Shown here in pieces: positions 55,577 through 64,000 of a stretch of 64,000 nucleotides of DNA. The stretch lies in assembly GCF_011290485.1 (NCBI RefSeq), contig NZ_CP048029.1:1595155-1659154 (forward strand). The letters run 5' to 3'. Source of the DNA: Caldichromatium japonicum (GTDB lineage: Bacteria > Pseudomonadota > Gammaproteobacteria > Chromatiales > Chromatiaceae). The translations under genes and the position numbers were made by a program. The first letter of the stretch is position 1. Each line of letters begins with the position of its first letter. The notes under the pieces were generated by a model that searched no databases, was not told where the DNA came from, and was given only the letters and a program-made list of their open reading frames with translations.

Positions 55577-58231
55577 ATGACCCACAAGCCCGATCTCGAT
55601 CCGCAAGAGACCCAGGAGTGGATCGACGCCCTGGAGTCCGTGCTCGAACACGAGGGGATTGAACGCGCTCATTATTTGCTCGAACGTCTGATCGACAAGG
55701 CGCGGCGTTCGGGCGCCTATCTGCCCTATAGCGCCAATACGGCGTATCTCAATACCATCCCCGCCAATCGTGAGCGCCCCTTCCCTGGGGATCTGGCGCT
55801 CGAACGGCGTATCCGCTCGCTGGTGCGCTGGAACGCTATGGCGATGGTGGTCAAGGCCAATCGCCAATCCTCTGAGCTGGGCGGACACATCGCCAGCTTC
55901 GCCTCTTCGGCGACCCTCGTCGATGTCGCCTACAATCATTTCTTGCACGCCCGCACGCCCGAGCATGGCGGCGATCTGGTGTTCTTCCAGGGCCATGCCG
56001 CACCTGGGATCTACGCCCGCGCCTTCCTCGAGGGTCGTTTGACCGAAGACCAGATCGATCGCTTCCGGCGTGAGGTCGATGGGCAGGGGCTGTCGTCCTA
56101 TCCGCATCCCTGGCTGATGCCGGGGTTTTGGCAGTTCCCCACGGTCTCAATGGGTCTGGGGCCGTTGATGGCCATCTATCAGGCGCGCTTTATGCGTTAT
56201 CTGCATCACCGCGGCATCCTCAATACCGAGGGGCGCAAGGTCTGGGCCTTTCTGGGTGACGGCGAGATGGATGAACCCGAGTCGCTCGGTGCCATCTCCC
56301 TGGCTGCACGCGAGCGTTTGGATAACCTGGTCTTTGTGATCAATTGCAATCTCCAGCGTCTCGATGGCCCGGTGCGCGGTAACGGCAAGATCATCCAAGA
56401 ACTCGAGGCCGTCTTCAGGGGGGCGGGGTGGAACGTCATCAAGGTGATCTGGGGCCGGTATTGGGACCCGCTCTTTGCCCGCGACAAACAGGGATTGTTG
56501 CTCAAGCGCATGGAGGAGTGCGTGGATGGTGACTATCAGGCCTATAAGGCCAAAGGGGGTGCCTATACCCGCAAGCATTTCTTCGGGAAATATCCCGAAC
56601 TCAAGGCAATGGTCGCCAATATGTCCGACGAAGACATCTGGCGGCTCAATCGCGGCGGACATGACCCGATCAAGGTCTATAACGCCTATGCCGCGGCCAT
56701 GGCATGCACGGGTCAGCCGACCGTGATCCTGGCCAAGACGGTCAAAGGCTATGGCATGGGGATCGCGGGTGAGGGGATGAATATCACCCACTCGCAGAAA
56801 AAGATGGGCGAGGAGGCCTTAAGAGCCTTCCGCGATCGCTTCAACATCCCGATCTCGGATGATCAGCTCGCCGAGACGCCTTTCTATAAACCGGCACCGG
56901 ATAGCCCAGAGGCACAATATCTCCAGAGGATACGCGCGCAGCTCGGCGGCTTCTTGCCGGCGCGTTCATCCGCAGCCCCGCGCCTAAACGTCCCCGCCTT
57001 GGAGACATTCAAGCCATTGCTCGAGGGCAGCGGCGAGCGCGAGCTGTCCACCACCATGGCCTTTGTCCGTCTGCTCGGGTTCCTGGTTCGTGACCGCGAG
57101 ATCGGGCGTCACATCGTCCCGATCGTGCCCGACGAAGCGCGGACCTTCGGCATGGAGGGCATGTTCCGTCAATTGGGGATCTATGCCTCGCAGGGCCAGC
57201 TCTATGAGCCGGTGGATTCTGATCAGGTGATGTATTATCGCGAGGATCAGAAGGGACAGATCCTGCAAGAAGGGATCAATGAGGCAGGTGCCATGTCCTC
57301 CTGGATCGCCGCCGCCACCGCCTATGCCAATCATGGGGTCGCCATGATCCCCTTCTATATCTTCTATTCGATGTTCGGCTTTCAGCGCATCGGCGACCTC
57401 GCCTGGGCGGCGGGCGACATGCGCGCGCGCGGCTTTTTGATCGGCGGCACCGCTGGACGTACAACCCTCGCCGGCGAGGGCCTACAACATCAAGATGGAC
57501 ACAGCTTGGTCTTGGCCTCGCTCATCCCCAACTGTGTCGCCTATGACCCCGCCTATGCCTATGAGCTAGCGGTGATCGTCCAGGATGGACTGCGGCGGAT
57601 GTATCAAGAGCAGGAGGATGTCTTTTATTACATCACCGTGATGAACGAGAATTATCCCCAGCCTCCGCTGCCCGAAGGCAGCCGCGAGGGGATCCTCAAG
57701 GGCCTGTATCCTGTGAGACAGAGCGATGGCTATGAGGAACAGGTCCAGCTTTTGGGTTCAGGCGCCATCCTGCGCGAGGCGTTCGCCGCAGCTGAGCTCT
57801 TAGAGCAGGACTTTGGCATTGGTTCGACCGTCTGGAGCGCAACCAGCTTCGGCGAGCTGAGACGCGAAGGGATTGCAATCGAGCGTTGGAACCGCCTGCA
57901 CCCGGATCAATCACCGCGCCTAACCCATGTCGAGACCCAGCTCGGGCAAAGACCTGGCCCTGTCATCGCCGCCACCGACTATGTCCGGCTCTATGCCGAT
58001 CAGATCCGCCCTTATGTCCCGCGGCGCTATGTGGTCCTGGGGACGGACGGCTTCGGACGCAGCGATACCCGGCGTAAACTCAGACAATTCTTTGAGGTCG
58101 ATCGCTATCAGATCGCGGTGGCGGCGCTGAAGGCGCTCGCCGACGAGGGCAGCCTCCCCATCAGTCGGGTCTTGGAGGCGATCACCCGCTATCAGATCGA
58201 CCCAGACAAGCCCAATCCGGTCACTGTCTAG
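55577..58231 (+). CDS. aceE: Pyruvate dehydrogenase E1 component, homodimeric type
   Basis: AceE decarboxylates pyruvate with thiamine diphosphate and acetylates the lipoyl group of AceF. The 884 residues match E. coli (887). The thiamine-binding motif runs from GDGEMDEPESLG to VINCNLQ near residues 231-260. HTGG-type and C-terminal conserved blocks (FYIFYSMFGFQRIGDLAWAAGD) are intact. It is the first gene of an aceE-aceF-lpd cluster, with 76 bases to aceF. No pdhR-type regulator is adjacent. Confidence 0.96.
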   Translation: MTHKPDLDPQETQEWIDALESVLEHEGIERAHYLLERLIDKARRSGAYLPYSANTAYLNTIPANRERPFPGDLALERRIRSLVRWNAMAMVVKANRQSSELGGHIASFASSATLVDVAYNHFLHARTPEHGGDLVFFQGHAAPGIYARAFLEGRLTEDQIDRFRREVDGQGLSSYPHPWLMPGFWQFPTVSMGLGPLMAIYQARFMRYLHHRGILNTEGRKVWAFLGDGEMDEPESLGAISLAARERLDNLVFVINCNLQRLDGPVRGNGKIIQELEAVFRGAGWNVIKVIWGRYWDPLFARDKQGLLLKRMEECVDGDYQAYKAKGGAYTRKHFFGKYPELKAMVANMSDEDIWRLNRGGHDPIKVYNAYAAAMACTGQPTVILAKTVKGYGMGIAGEGMNITHSQKKMGEEALRAFRDRFNIPISDDQLAETPFYKPAPDSPEAQYLQRIRAQLGGFLPARSSAAPRLNVPALETFKPLLEGSGERELSTTMAFVRLLGFLVRDREIGRHIVPIVPDEARTFGMEGMFRQLGIYASQGQLYEPVDSDQVMYYREDQKGQILQEGINEAGAMSSWIAAATAYANHGVAMIPFYIFYSMFGFQRIGDLAWAAGDMRARGFLIGGTAGRTTLAGEGLQHQDGHSLVLASLIPNCVAYDPAYAYELAVIVQDGLRRMYQEQEDVFYYITVMNENYPQPPLPEGSREGILKGLYPVRQSDGYEEQVQLLGSGAILREAFAAAELLEQDFGIGSTVWSATSFGELRREGIAIERWNRLHPDQSPRLTHVETQLGQRPGPVIAATDYVRLYADQIRPYVPRRYVVLGTDGFGRSDTRRKLRQFFEVDRYQIAVAALKALADEGSLPISRVLEAITRYQIDPDKPNPVTV

Positions 58232-58307
58232 GGCCGAGCAGGGGGATACCGCTTAGCCTCAACTTGTTATGGCTTGCGTCGGAATGACGACCTTGAAGGA
58301 GTAGTGC

Positions 58308-59651
58308 GTGTCAATTGTCGAAGAGATCCTAGTCCCCGACATCGGTGACTTCGCGGATGTCGAGATCATCGAGATCCTCGTCGCGCCCGGCGAGCGGATC
58401 GCGCCCGAGCAATCGCTTCTGACCCTCGAGAGCGACAAGGCGACCATCGAGATCCCCGCACCTATTGGCGGCGTCGTCAAAGAGCTCCTGGTCAAAACGG
58501 GGGATCGAGTCAGCCAAGGCGACCGACTGATGCGGGTGGAACGGGAGGCTGCAAGGTCGGGTGAGATCATCGCGCCCAGCGAGACGCCGGTCTTTGACCC
58601 GATAGTGGCGGATGCCCCTGCACCTGTGGATGGATCAACTGCCATCCAGCGCGCCCCCGGCGATCCCGAGCCGCGCCCAACACCCATCCTGCCGCGACCC
58701 GAGGATCTGGCGGCCATCGCCCGCGGGCGCAAGGCCCATGCTAGCCCCGCTGTACGCCGCTTTGCCCGCGAGCTGGGGGTGAACCTCGCTGGCATCAAAG
58801 GGTCCGGACCCAAGGGCCGCGTGCTCAAGGAAGATGTCCAGGCCTACGTCAAGCGTCGCCTGGCCGAGACCGAGCCCCTGGGGGTAGCAGCGAGCACCCC
58901 GGCGCAGCCAGCGGATACGGGCCTCACAGCCGCGATCCCCGACTTCGCCCGTTTTGGCCCCATCGAGCTGCAGGAACTTCCGCGGATCAAGAGGCTGAGC
59001 GGGCGACACCTACACCGTTGTTGGACCGAGATCCCGCACGTCACCCAGTTCGACGAGGCCGACATCACCGAGCTCGAGGCCTTCCGCCAGGCGCAAAAGG
59101 ACACCGCTGCCGAGAAGGGGGTGCGTCTGACCTTGTTACCCTTCTTGCTCAAGGCGACGGCCAAGGCGCTTGCCCAGATGCCGGTCTTCAAGTCATCGCT
59201 CACCCCGGACGGCGAGCGCCTGGTCTATAAGCAATACACCCATATCGGGGTTGCGGTGGATACCCCCCAGGGCCTGGTGGTCCCAGTGGTATGCGATGTC
59301 GAGCACAAGGGCCTGTATCAGCTCGCCGCAGAGCTTGCGGCAATAAGCGACAAGGCCCGTGCCGGCAAGCTGACCCCCAGCGACCTTCAAGGGGGATGCT
59401 TTTCGATCTCGAGCCTCGGCGGGATCGGCGGGACCGCCTTCACACCCATCGTCAATGCCCCCGAGGTCGCTATCCTGGGGGTGGCGCGCGCCTCCATGAA
59501 ACCTGTGTGGAACGGGCATGAGTTCGTACCGCGCCTGATGCTGCCGCTGGCATTGTCTTATGACCACCGGGTAATCGATGGCGCGGACGGGGCACGTTTC
59601 ATCACCCTGCTCAGCGAGCTGCTCGGCGACATCCGGCGCCTATTGCTTTGA
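58308..59651 (+). CDS. aceF: Pyruvate dehydrogenase E2 component (dihydrolipoamide acetyltransferase)
   Basis: The 447-residue protein has one lipoyl domain (lysine 44 in LESDKATIEIP), a flexible linker, and a subunit-binding domain (ASPAVRRFARELGVNLAGIKGSGPKGRVLKEDV). The catalytic domain ends SYDHRVIDGADGARF, with the active histidine and aspartate. E. coli AceF has three lipoyl domains; one is common elsewhere. The start is GTG at 58308, preceded by AAGGAG. It forms the core of the pyruvate dehydrogenase complex. Confidence 0.95.
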   Translation: MSIVEEILVPDIGDFADVEIIEILVAPGERIAPEQSLLTLESDKATIEIPAPIGGVVKELLVKTGDRVSQGDRLMRVEREAARSGEIIAPSETPVFDPIVADAPAPVDGSTAIQRAPGDPEPRPTPILPRPEDLAAIARGRKAHASPAVRRFARELGVNLAGIKGSGPKGRVLKEDVQAYVKRRLAETEPLGVAASTPAQPADTGLTAAIPDFARFGPIELQELPRIKRLSGRHLHRCWTEIPHVTQFDEADITELEAFRQAQKDTAAEKGVRLTLLPFLLKATAKALAQMPVFKSSLTPDGERLVYKQYTHIGVAVDTPQGLVVPVVCDVEHKGLYQLAAELAAISDKARAGKLTPSDLQGGCFSISSLGGIGGTAFTPIVNAPEVAILGVARASMKPVWNGHEFVPRLMLPLALSYDHRVIDGADGARFITLLSELLGDIRRLLL

Positions 59652-59677
59652 GCACTCACCGGGTCACCGGTAGACCT

Positions 59678-59702
59678 GTAGGGTACGCATTGCGTACCCT
59701 AC
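59678..59702. other. Hairpin between aceF and lpd
   Basis: GTAGGGTACGC, a three-base loop and GCGTACCCTAC form an 11-bp perfect stem, without a T tract. It may be an mRNA-stabilising or attenuating hairpin or a short dispersed repeat; a weaker relative (GGGTCGGCATTGCATACCC) lies at 63598-63616. Confidence 0.6.
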
Positions 59703-59753
59703 ACCCCGTTTTGCGAATATCCCCCCGCCAAGGTTTTTGAGACTGGAGACAGC

Positions 59754-61469
59754 ATGAGCCAGATCATCGAGGTCAAGGTCCCGGACATCGGGGATTTCAA
59801 GGATGTCGAGGTCATTGAGGTGCTGATCGCGCCTGGCGACCGGGTCGAGGTCGAATCCTCCCTGATCACCGTGGAGAGCGACAAAGCCAGCATGGAGATC
59901 CCCTCCCCTGCTGCCGGGGTGGTCCGCGCTCTATCGGTCCAGGTCGGCGATCGGATCTCGCAGGGCGATCCGATCCTGAGCCTGGAGATCGCCGCATCGC
60001 CAGAATCAATGGCTGCGCCGCCCCAGCAACTAGCACCTGCTGCCCAATCCAGCCCCATTGAAGAGCTCCTGACCGAGGTAGCGGTGCTTGGGGCCGGACC
60101 CGGCGGCTATACGGCAGCCTTCCGGGCTGCCGATCTCGGTAAACAGGTGGTCCTGATCGAGCGTGAGCCAACCCTGGGCGGGGTGTGTCTAAATGTCGGC
60201 TGTATCCCCTCCAAGGCCCTCTTACATACCGCTGCAATCATCGAAGAGGTCAAGACGCTAGGGGCCATGGGGGTAAACTATGGGGCGCCGGAGATCGATC
60301 TTGCCAAGATGCGCGCCGGCAAGGAGCAGGTGGTCGCCCGCCTCACCTCAGGGCTGAAAGCACTTGCTAAGCAGCGCCGGGTGCGGGTCGTCCAGGGGAC
60401 AGGGCGTTTTGAGTCGCCCAATCGGCTGCAGGTCGAGACCGCCGAGGGCCCGATCGTGGTGCGTTTCGATCAGGCGATCATCGCCTGTGGTTCCTCGCCC
60501 ATCCGCATCCCCGGCTTTCCGCATGAAGACTCGCGGGTCATGGATTCGACCGACGCCCTGGCGCTGACCGATATCCCCGAGCGCCTCCTGATCGTCGGCG
60601 GTGGGATCATTGGTCTAGAGATGGCCGCGGTCTATAACGCGCTGGGGTCAAGGATTGACGTTGTTGAGCTCAAGGAACAGTTGATACCGGGTTGCGACCC
60701 CGACCTGGTGAAGGTCCTCGAGAAGATCATCCGGCGCCGCTATGAGAATATCTGGCTGAACACGCGGGTCGCGCGCATGGAGGCGGCACCTGAGGGCATC
60801 CGCGTTGCCTTCGAGGGCGGATATACGGGTCTCGAGCTCTATGACAAGGTCCTGGTGGCAGTGGGGCGCCAGCCGAACGGCAAGCTGATCGATGCCGAGG
60901 CTGCCGGGGTGGCGGTCGATGGGCATGGGTTTATCCGAGTCGATCGTCATCAGCGGACCAATGTACCGCACATCTTTGCCATCGGCGACGTCACCGGCGG
61001 GCCGATGCTGGCGCATAAGGCCAGCCACGAGGGCAAGGTCGCTGCCGAGGTCATCGCTGGCTTGCCGGCACTCTTCGATCCGCTGGCCATCCCAGCGGTC
61101 GCCTATACTGACCCCGAGGTCGCCTGGATGGGACTCACCGAGACTGAGGCCAAGGCCAAAGGTATTCGTTATGACAAGGGTGTCTTTCCCTGGGCGGCGA
61201 GCGGACGCGCCCTGGGGCTCCATCGCGAAGAAGGGCTGACCAAGCTCCTCTTCGACCCAGAGAGCAAACGACTATTGGGTGCAGGGATCGTCGGGCCCAA
61301 TGCCGGTGAACTCATCGGTGAGGCAGTGTTGGCCCTCGAGATGGGCGCGGACATGGAAGATCTGGCGCTGACTATCCACCCACACCCGACCCTGTGTGAG
61401 ACCCTAGGGCTGGCCGCAGAGATGGCGCATGGATCGATCACTGATCTCCTGCCGCCCAAAAGTTCTTGA
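59754..61469 (+). CDS. lpd: Dihydrolipoamide dehydrogenase (E3) with N-terminal lipoyl domain
   Basis: The 571-residue protein fuses a lipoyl domain (lysine 44 in VESDKASMEIP) to the flavoprotein E3. FAD-binding GAGPGGYTAAFRAADLG, the redox-active cysteines in GGVCLNVGCIPSKALLH, the NAD-binding GGGIIGLEMAAVY and the C-terminal HPHPTLCE are all present. Usual E3 lacks the lipoyl domain; the fused form is known in Neisseria, Pseudomonas and some other proteobacteria. The lipoyl domain is closely similar to that of AceF in the same operon, suggesting duplication. Confidence 0.95.
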   Translation: MSQIIEVKVPDIGDFKDVEVIEVLIAPGDRVEVESSLITVESDKASMEIPSPAAGVVRALSVQVGDRISQGDPILSLEIAASPESMAAPPQQLAPAAQSSPIEELLTEVAVLGAGPGGYTAAFRAADLGKQVVLIEREPTLGGVCLNVGCIPSKALLHTAAIIEEVKTLGAMGVNYGAPEIDLAKMRAGKEQVVARLTSGLKALAKQRRVRVVQGTGRFESPNRLQVETAEGPIVVRFDQAIIACGSSPIRIPGFPHEDSRVMDSTDALALTDIPERLLIVGGGIIGLEMAAVYNALGSRIDVVELKEQLIPGCDPDLVKVLEKIIRRRYENIWLNTRVARMEAAPEGIRVAFEGGYTGLELYDKVLVAVGRQPNGKLIDAEAAGVAVDGHGFIRVDRHQRTNVPHIFAIGDVTGGPMLAHKASHEGKVAAEVIAGLPALFDPLAIPAVAYTDPEVAWMGLTETEAKAKGIRYDKGVFPWAASGRALGLHREEGLTKLLFDPESKRLLGAGIVGPNAGELIGEAVLALEMGADMEDLALTIHPHPTLCETLGLAAEMAHGSITDLLPPKSS

Positions 61470-61558
61470 TCTCAGGAAGCGCAGAGGAGCGCCTTCATCC
61501 ACAGGCTATCTGTCATGCCAGCGCACAGTGGAAGACATTGACCACTGATCTCTAGCCC

Positions 61559-63010
61559 ATGAAATTCGGTGCCGTGCAAAAGGTGTTGGGTCTCTTGCTG
61601 ATGACCTTCAGCTTCAGCATGGCACCGCCTATCCTGGTCGCCTGGTTGTACGGAGAGGGCTGGGCCTGGCCCTTTTGGGCGGCCTTTGGGCTGGTCTTCG
61701 GTCTGGGCCTGTTGATCTTTTTGCCCGTGGCCCGGATGCGCGAACCGCTGCGGGTCCGCGATGGATTTCTGGTCGTGGTGCTGTTCTGGAGCGTCTTGGG
61801 ACTGGCCGGTGCCCTGCCCCTCTGGCTGGCCTCTGATCCAGTCCTCTCGCTCACCGATGCGGTCTTTGAGTCGATCTCTGGGCTCACGACCACCGGGGCC
61901 ACGGTCATCACCGGGCTCGACGGCCTCCCCAAATCGATCCTGTTCTACCGTCAAGAGCTCCAGTGGCTAGGCGGCATGGGGATCATCGTGTTGGCGGTGG
62001 CGGTCCTGCCCATGCTCGGGATCGGCGGGATGCAGCTCTTTCGCGCCGAGGTCCCAGGGCCGATGAAGGATGCCAAACTCACCCCGCGCATCACCGAGAC
62101 CGCTAAGGCCCTCTGGTATATCTATCTATGGATGACCCTTGCCTGTACGCTGGCCTACTGGTGGGCAGGGATGGGACTGTTCGATGCCATCGGCCATGCC
62201 TTCGCGACAGCCGCCATCGGTGGCTTTTCGACCCATGACCAGAGCATCGGTTATTTCAACAACCCGACCATCGAGCTGATCGCCATTGTCTTTATGCTCC
62301 TGGCCGGCATGAACTTCAATCTCCATTTCATGGCCTTCCGCCGGCGGGATCTCAAGATCTATGTCCAGGACAGCGAGTTTCGTCTATATGTCGCAGTTCT
62401 GCTGACCGTCAGCCTCATCACCATTCTTGCCCTGTATTACACCCGCACCTATGACGACTGGTCGGAATCGATGCTCAAAGGACTGTTTCAAGCGGTCTCG
62501 ATCAGCACCACCACGGGCTTTGCCACCGCCGAGTTCTATCACTGGCCACCGTTTATCGGGATCTTGTTGCTGCTCGCGAGCTTTATTGGCGGCTGCGCCG
62601 GCTCGACCGGTGGCGGGATCAAGGTCATCCGCTTTCTTTTGCTCATCAAACAAGGCATCCGCGAGATCGAGCGTCTGATCCATCCCAATGCACAGATTCC
62701 GGTGCGGGTGGGCGGCAAGAGTGTCAATCACCGGATCGTCGATGCCGTCTGGGGCTTCTTTTCTCTGTATATCGCAAGTTTCACCCTCATGTATCTTCTT
62801 CTTGCCGCGACTGGCCTCGATCTGGTCAGCGCTTTTTCAGCCGTTGCCGCCTGCATCAATAACCTGGGCCCTGGGCTTGCCACCGTTGGCCCGCATTACG
62901 CCGATCTCAATGACACCGCCAAATGGATCCTCTGTCTTGCCATGCTGCTCGGGCGGCTTGAGATCTTTACCTTTTTGGTACTCCTGTCGCCCGCGTTTTG
63001 GCGGGATTGA
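61559..63010 (+). CDS. trkH: Trk-type potassium uptake membrane protein TrkH
   Basis: A 483-residue channel-like subunit with four pore repeats. Recognisable pore segments include GLTTTGATVITGLD, TAAIGGFSTHDQSIGYF, STTTGFATAEFYHWP and the glycine-rich GGCAGSTGGGIKVIR gate loop. Length and sequence fit TrkH of E. coli (483). It needs the cytoplasmic NAD-binding regulator TrkA, which is not in the window. Confidence 0.93.
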   Translation: MKFGAVQKVLGLLLMTFSFSMAPPILVAWLYGEGWAWPFWAAFGLVFGLGLLIFLPVARMREPLRVRDGFLVVVLFWSVLGLAGALPLWLASDPVLSLTDAVFESISGLTTTGATVITGLDGLPKSILFYRQELQWLGGMGIIVLAVAVLPMLGIGGMQLFRAEVPGPMKDAKLTPRITETAKALWYIYLWMTLACTLAYWWAGMGLFDAIGHAFATAAIGGFSTHDQSIGYFNNPTIELIAIVFMLLAGMNFNLHFMAFRRRDLKIYVQDSEFRLYVAVLLTVSLITILALYYTRTYDDWSESMLKGLFQAVSISTTTGFATAEFYHWPPFIGILLLLASFIGGCAGSTGGGIKVIRFLLLIKQGIREIERLIHPNAQIPVRVGGKSVNHRIVDAVWGFFSLYIASFTLMYLLLAATGLDLVSAFSAVAACINNLGPGLATVGPHYADLNDTAKWILCLAMLLGRLEIFTFLVLLSPAFWRD

Positions 63011-63018
63011 GCGCCCAA

Positions 63019-63041
63019 GGATGGGAAGGGTATGCCCATCC
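63019..63041. terminator. Hairpin between converging trkH and mobB
   Basis: GGATGGG, a nine-base loop and CCCATCC form a stem in the 41-base gap of the two converging genes. A T tract is lacking, so termination is only presumed. Confidence 0.45.
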
Positions 63042-63051
63042 TGCACCCCCT

Positions 63052-63585
63052 TTAGGGCTGGGTCGATAAGCCCAGATGTTTGCAAATCAAAGCAGCCAAT
63101 ACCTCGATCTGGGCGAATGCGAGCACCGGCGGATGGGGCATGACGGGCGGGGGATCATCAGTCACCAGGGCGATGATGTCAGGATCCTGGGGATAGAGCG
63201 GCGGCTGGTTTATGGCAGCACGATAGACCTCGATCTTCGGATAGCGTTCGTGTTTAAAGCCCTCCGCAAGCACCAGATCGAGGGTCGTTGGATCAAAGCG
63301 TGCGAGCATCGCCCAGAGGTCAGGCTCAGGGAGTGCCTGTTCGTTTTCCACCAGCAAGGCCCAACGCAGCCTGGAGGCGAGGATGACCTGGGAGGCGCCG
63401 GCGGAGCGCACCTCGAAGCTGTCCTTGCCGGGTTGATCGAGGTCAAAGCGATGATGGGTATGTTTGAGATAACCGACCCTAATCCCTTGGGCGCGCAGGA
63501 AGCTCAGCAGACGGCGGATCAAGGTGGTCTTGCCGGTCCCGCTCGGGGCAACAAAGCCGATGACCGGTAATGGGGATCGGTTCAT
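63052..63585 (-). CDS. mobB: Molybdopterin-guanine dinucleotide biosynthesis adaptor protein MobB
   Basis: A 177-residue GTP-binding protein that aids MobA in attaching GMP to molybdopterin. Starting at ATG 63585 gives MNRSPLPVIGFVAPSGTGKTTLIRRLL with the Walker A loop at the N-terminus as in the family. A longer open frame upstream lacks similarity. VGYLKHTHH and DLVLAEGFKHERYPKIEVYR are the characteristic MobB motifs. It lies 31 bases after the prephenate dehydrogenase gene in the same direction. Confidence 0.93.
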   Translation of the reverse strand: MNRSPLPVIGFVAPSGTGKTTLIRRLLSFLRAQGIRVGYLKHTHHRFDLDQPGKDSFEVRSAGASQVILASRLRWALLVENEQALPEPDLWAMLARFDPTTLDLVLAEGFKHERYPKIEVYRAAINQPPLYPQDPDIIALVTDDPPPVMPHPPVLAFAQIEVLAALICKHLGLSTQP

Positions 63586-63616
63586 GGGCGGCCTCGGAGG
63601 GTCGGCATTGCATACC

Positions 63617-64000
63617 CTAAGCCATAGGCCGTGCCTGATCGACATAGCGGTCGCGTGCGGCCTTAGCGCGGCTGAAGATCTCAAAGAGCCGCTCGCCGTC
63701 GGCGCGCCGGATGCTATCGGCAAGATCGGCGAGCTCGACGCTAAAACGCGCCAGTACGGCGCTTAAGGCCTCGCGGTTGGCGAGACAGATGTCACGCCAC
63801 ATCTCGGGGTTGCTCGAAGCGATCCGCGTGAAGTCGCGAAAGCCGCCGGCAGCATAGCGGAAGATCTCGTCGTTTTCCCGCATGCGCGCAAGCGAATCGA
63901 CCAGCCCGAAGGCGAGCATGTGCGGCAGATGGCTGGTCGCGGCCAGGACCTCGTCGTGCTGGGCAACCGACATGAAATCCACCTCGGCGCCACAGGCCTG
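63617..64000 (-). CDS. tyrA: Prephenate dehydrogenase, C-terminal part (start beyond window)
   Basis: The visible 127 residues read AcCGAEVDFMSVAQHDEVLAATSHLPHMLAFGLVDSL and continue to a helical C-terminus. This is the dimerisation domain of TyrA, which makes 4-hydroxyphenylpyruvate in tyrosine synthesis. The conserved HDEVLAATSHLPH motif is diagnostic. The N-terminal NAD-binding domain lies outside the window. Confidence 0.9.
   Translation of the reverse strand, partial: QACGAEVDFMSVAQHDEVLAATSHLPHMLAFGLVDSLARMRENDEIFRYAAGGFRDFTRIASSNPEMWRDICLANREALSAVLARFSVELADLADSIRRADGERLFEIFSRAKAARDRYVDQARPMA

Overview
The window is GC-rich gammaproteobacterial chromosome. The gene set and protein character (AceE/AceF/Lpd with lipoyl domains, MurJ, ParC, LpxH, an octaheme cytochrome with a PhsC-like cytochrome b, a bacteriophytochrome, a CysD-CysN-CysC protein) suggest a purple sulfur bacterium of the Chromatiaceae or a close relative. 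This is inference from reading the proteins; no database search was possible. Housekeeping genes are intact and densely packed on both strands. Between them lie insertion sequences and their wreckage.

Region 1 (1-10.6 kb): 3' part of lgt, rpsT with a textbook promoter, murJ, an HD-GYP response regulator, parC, cca, a DUF2939 membrane protein, a GGDEF relic, a HAD-like protein and ferritin. Region 2 (10.6-18 kb): an IS630-family element, a cysD-cysN-cysC triple fusion, mrp, an internally deleted IS630 copy and a broken IS607-type element whose TnpB carries two in-frame TGA codons. Region 3 (18-33.6 kb): tesA/ybbA/ybbP, gcvR, phoH, a glycogen operon (glgA, a GH13 enzyme, an L,D-transpeptidase), an Hsp70/DUF2760 pair, lpxH with an ankyrin lipoprotein, a deaminase and a YceI protein.

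Region 4 (33.6-37.5 kb): an octaheme cytochrome c and its cytochrome b partner, bracketed by two near-identical 519-bp deletion derivatives of an IS607 element in direct orientation. One of them supplies the last 11 codons of the cytochrome gene. Region 5 (37.8-49.7 kb): murF, isolated from its usual cell-wall cluster, ends inside a single leftover CRISPR repeat. Then follows, on the minus strand, a complete but ruined type I-C CRISPR-Cas locus in the order WYL regulator, cas3, cas5c, cas8c (split by an intact IS3 element), cas7, cas4, cas1, cas2. Every gene except cas5c carries a frameshift, nonsense codon or insertion. The nonsense codons that can be assigned look like C-to-T or G-to-A changes of Gln or Trp codons, and two of the frameshifts are exact or near-exact 10-bp tandem duplications. 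Inverted repeats of the GTCATTGCGAG type occupy three gene junctions of this operon.

Region 6 (49.7-53.1 kb): a third IS630 copy, a broken TerD-family gene and a decayed longer IS607 element, the apparent parent of the 519-bp derivatives. Region 7 (53.1-64 kb): a class I glutamine amidotransferase, a bacteriophytochrome without an output domain, aceE-aceF-lpd, trkH, mobB and the 3' part of a prephenate dehydrogenase gene.

No functional undescribed system could be proved. The strongest unusual items are the CysD-CysN-CysC fusion with a degenerate ATP-sulfurylase half, the mini-IS607-bracketed cytochrome unit, and the decayed I-C locus with its mutational signature and its repeat fused to murF.
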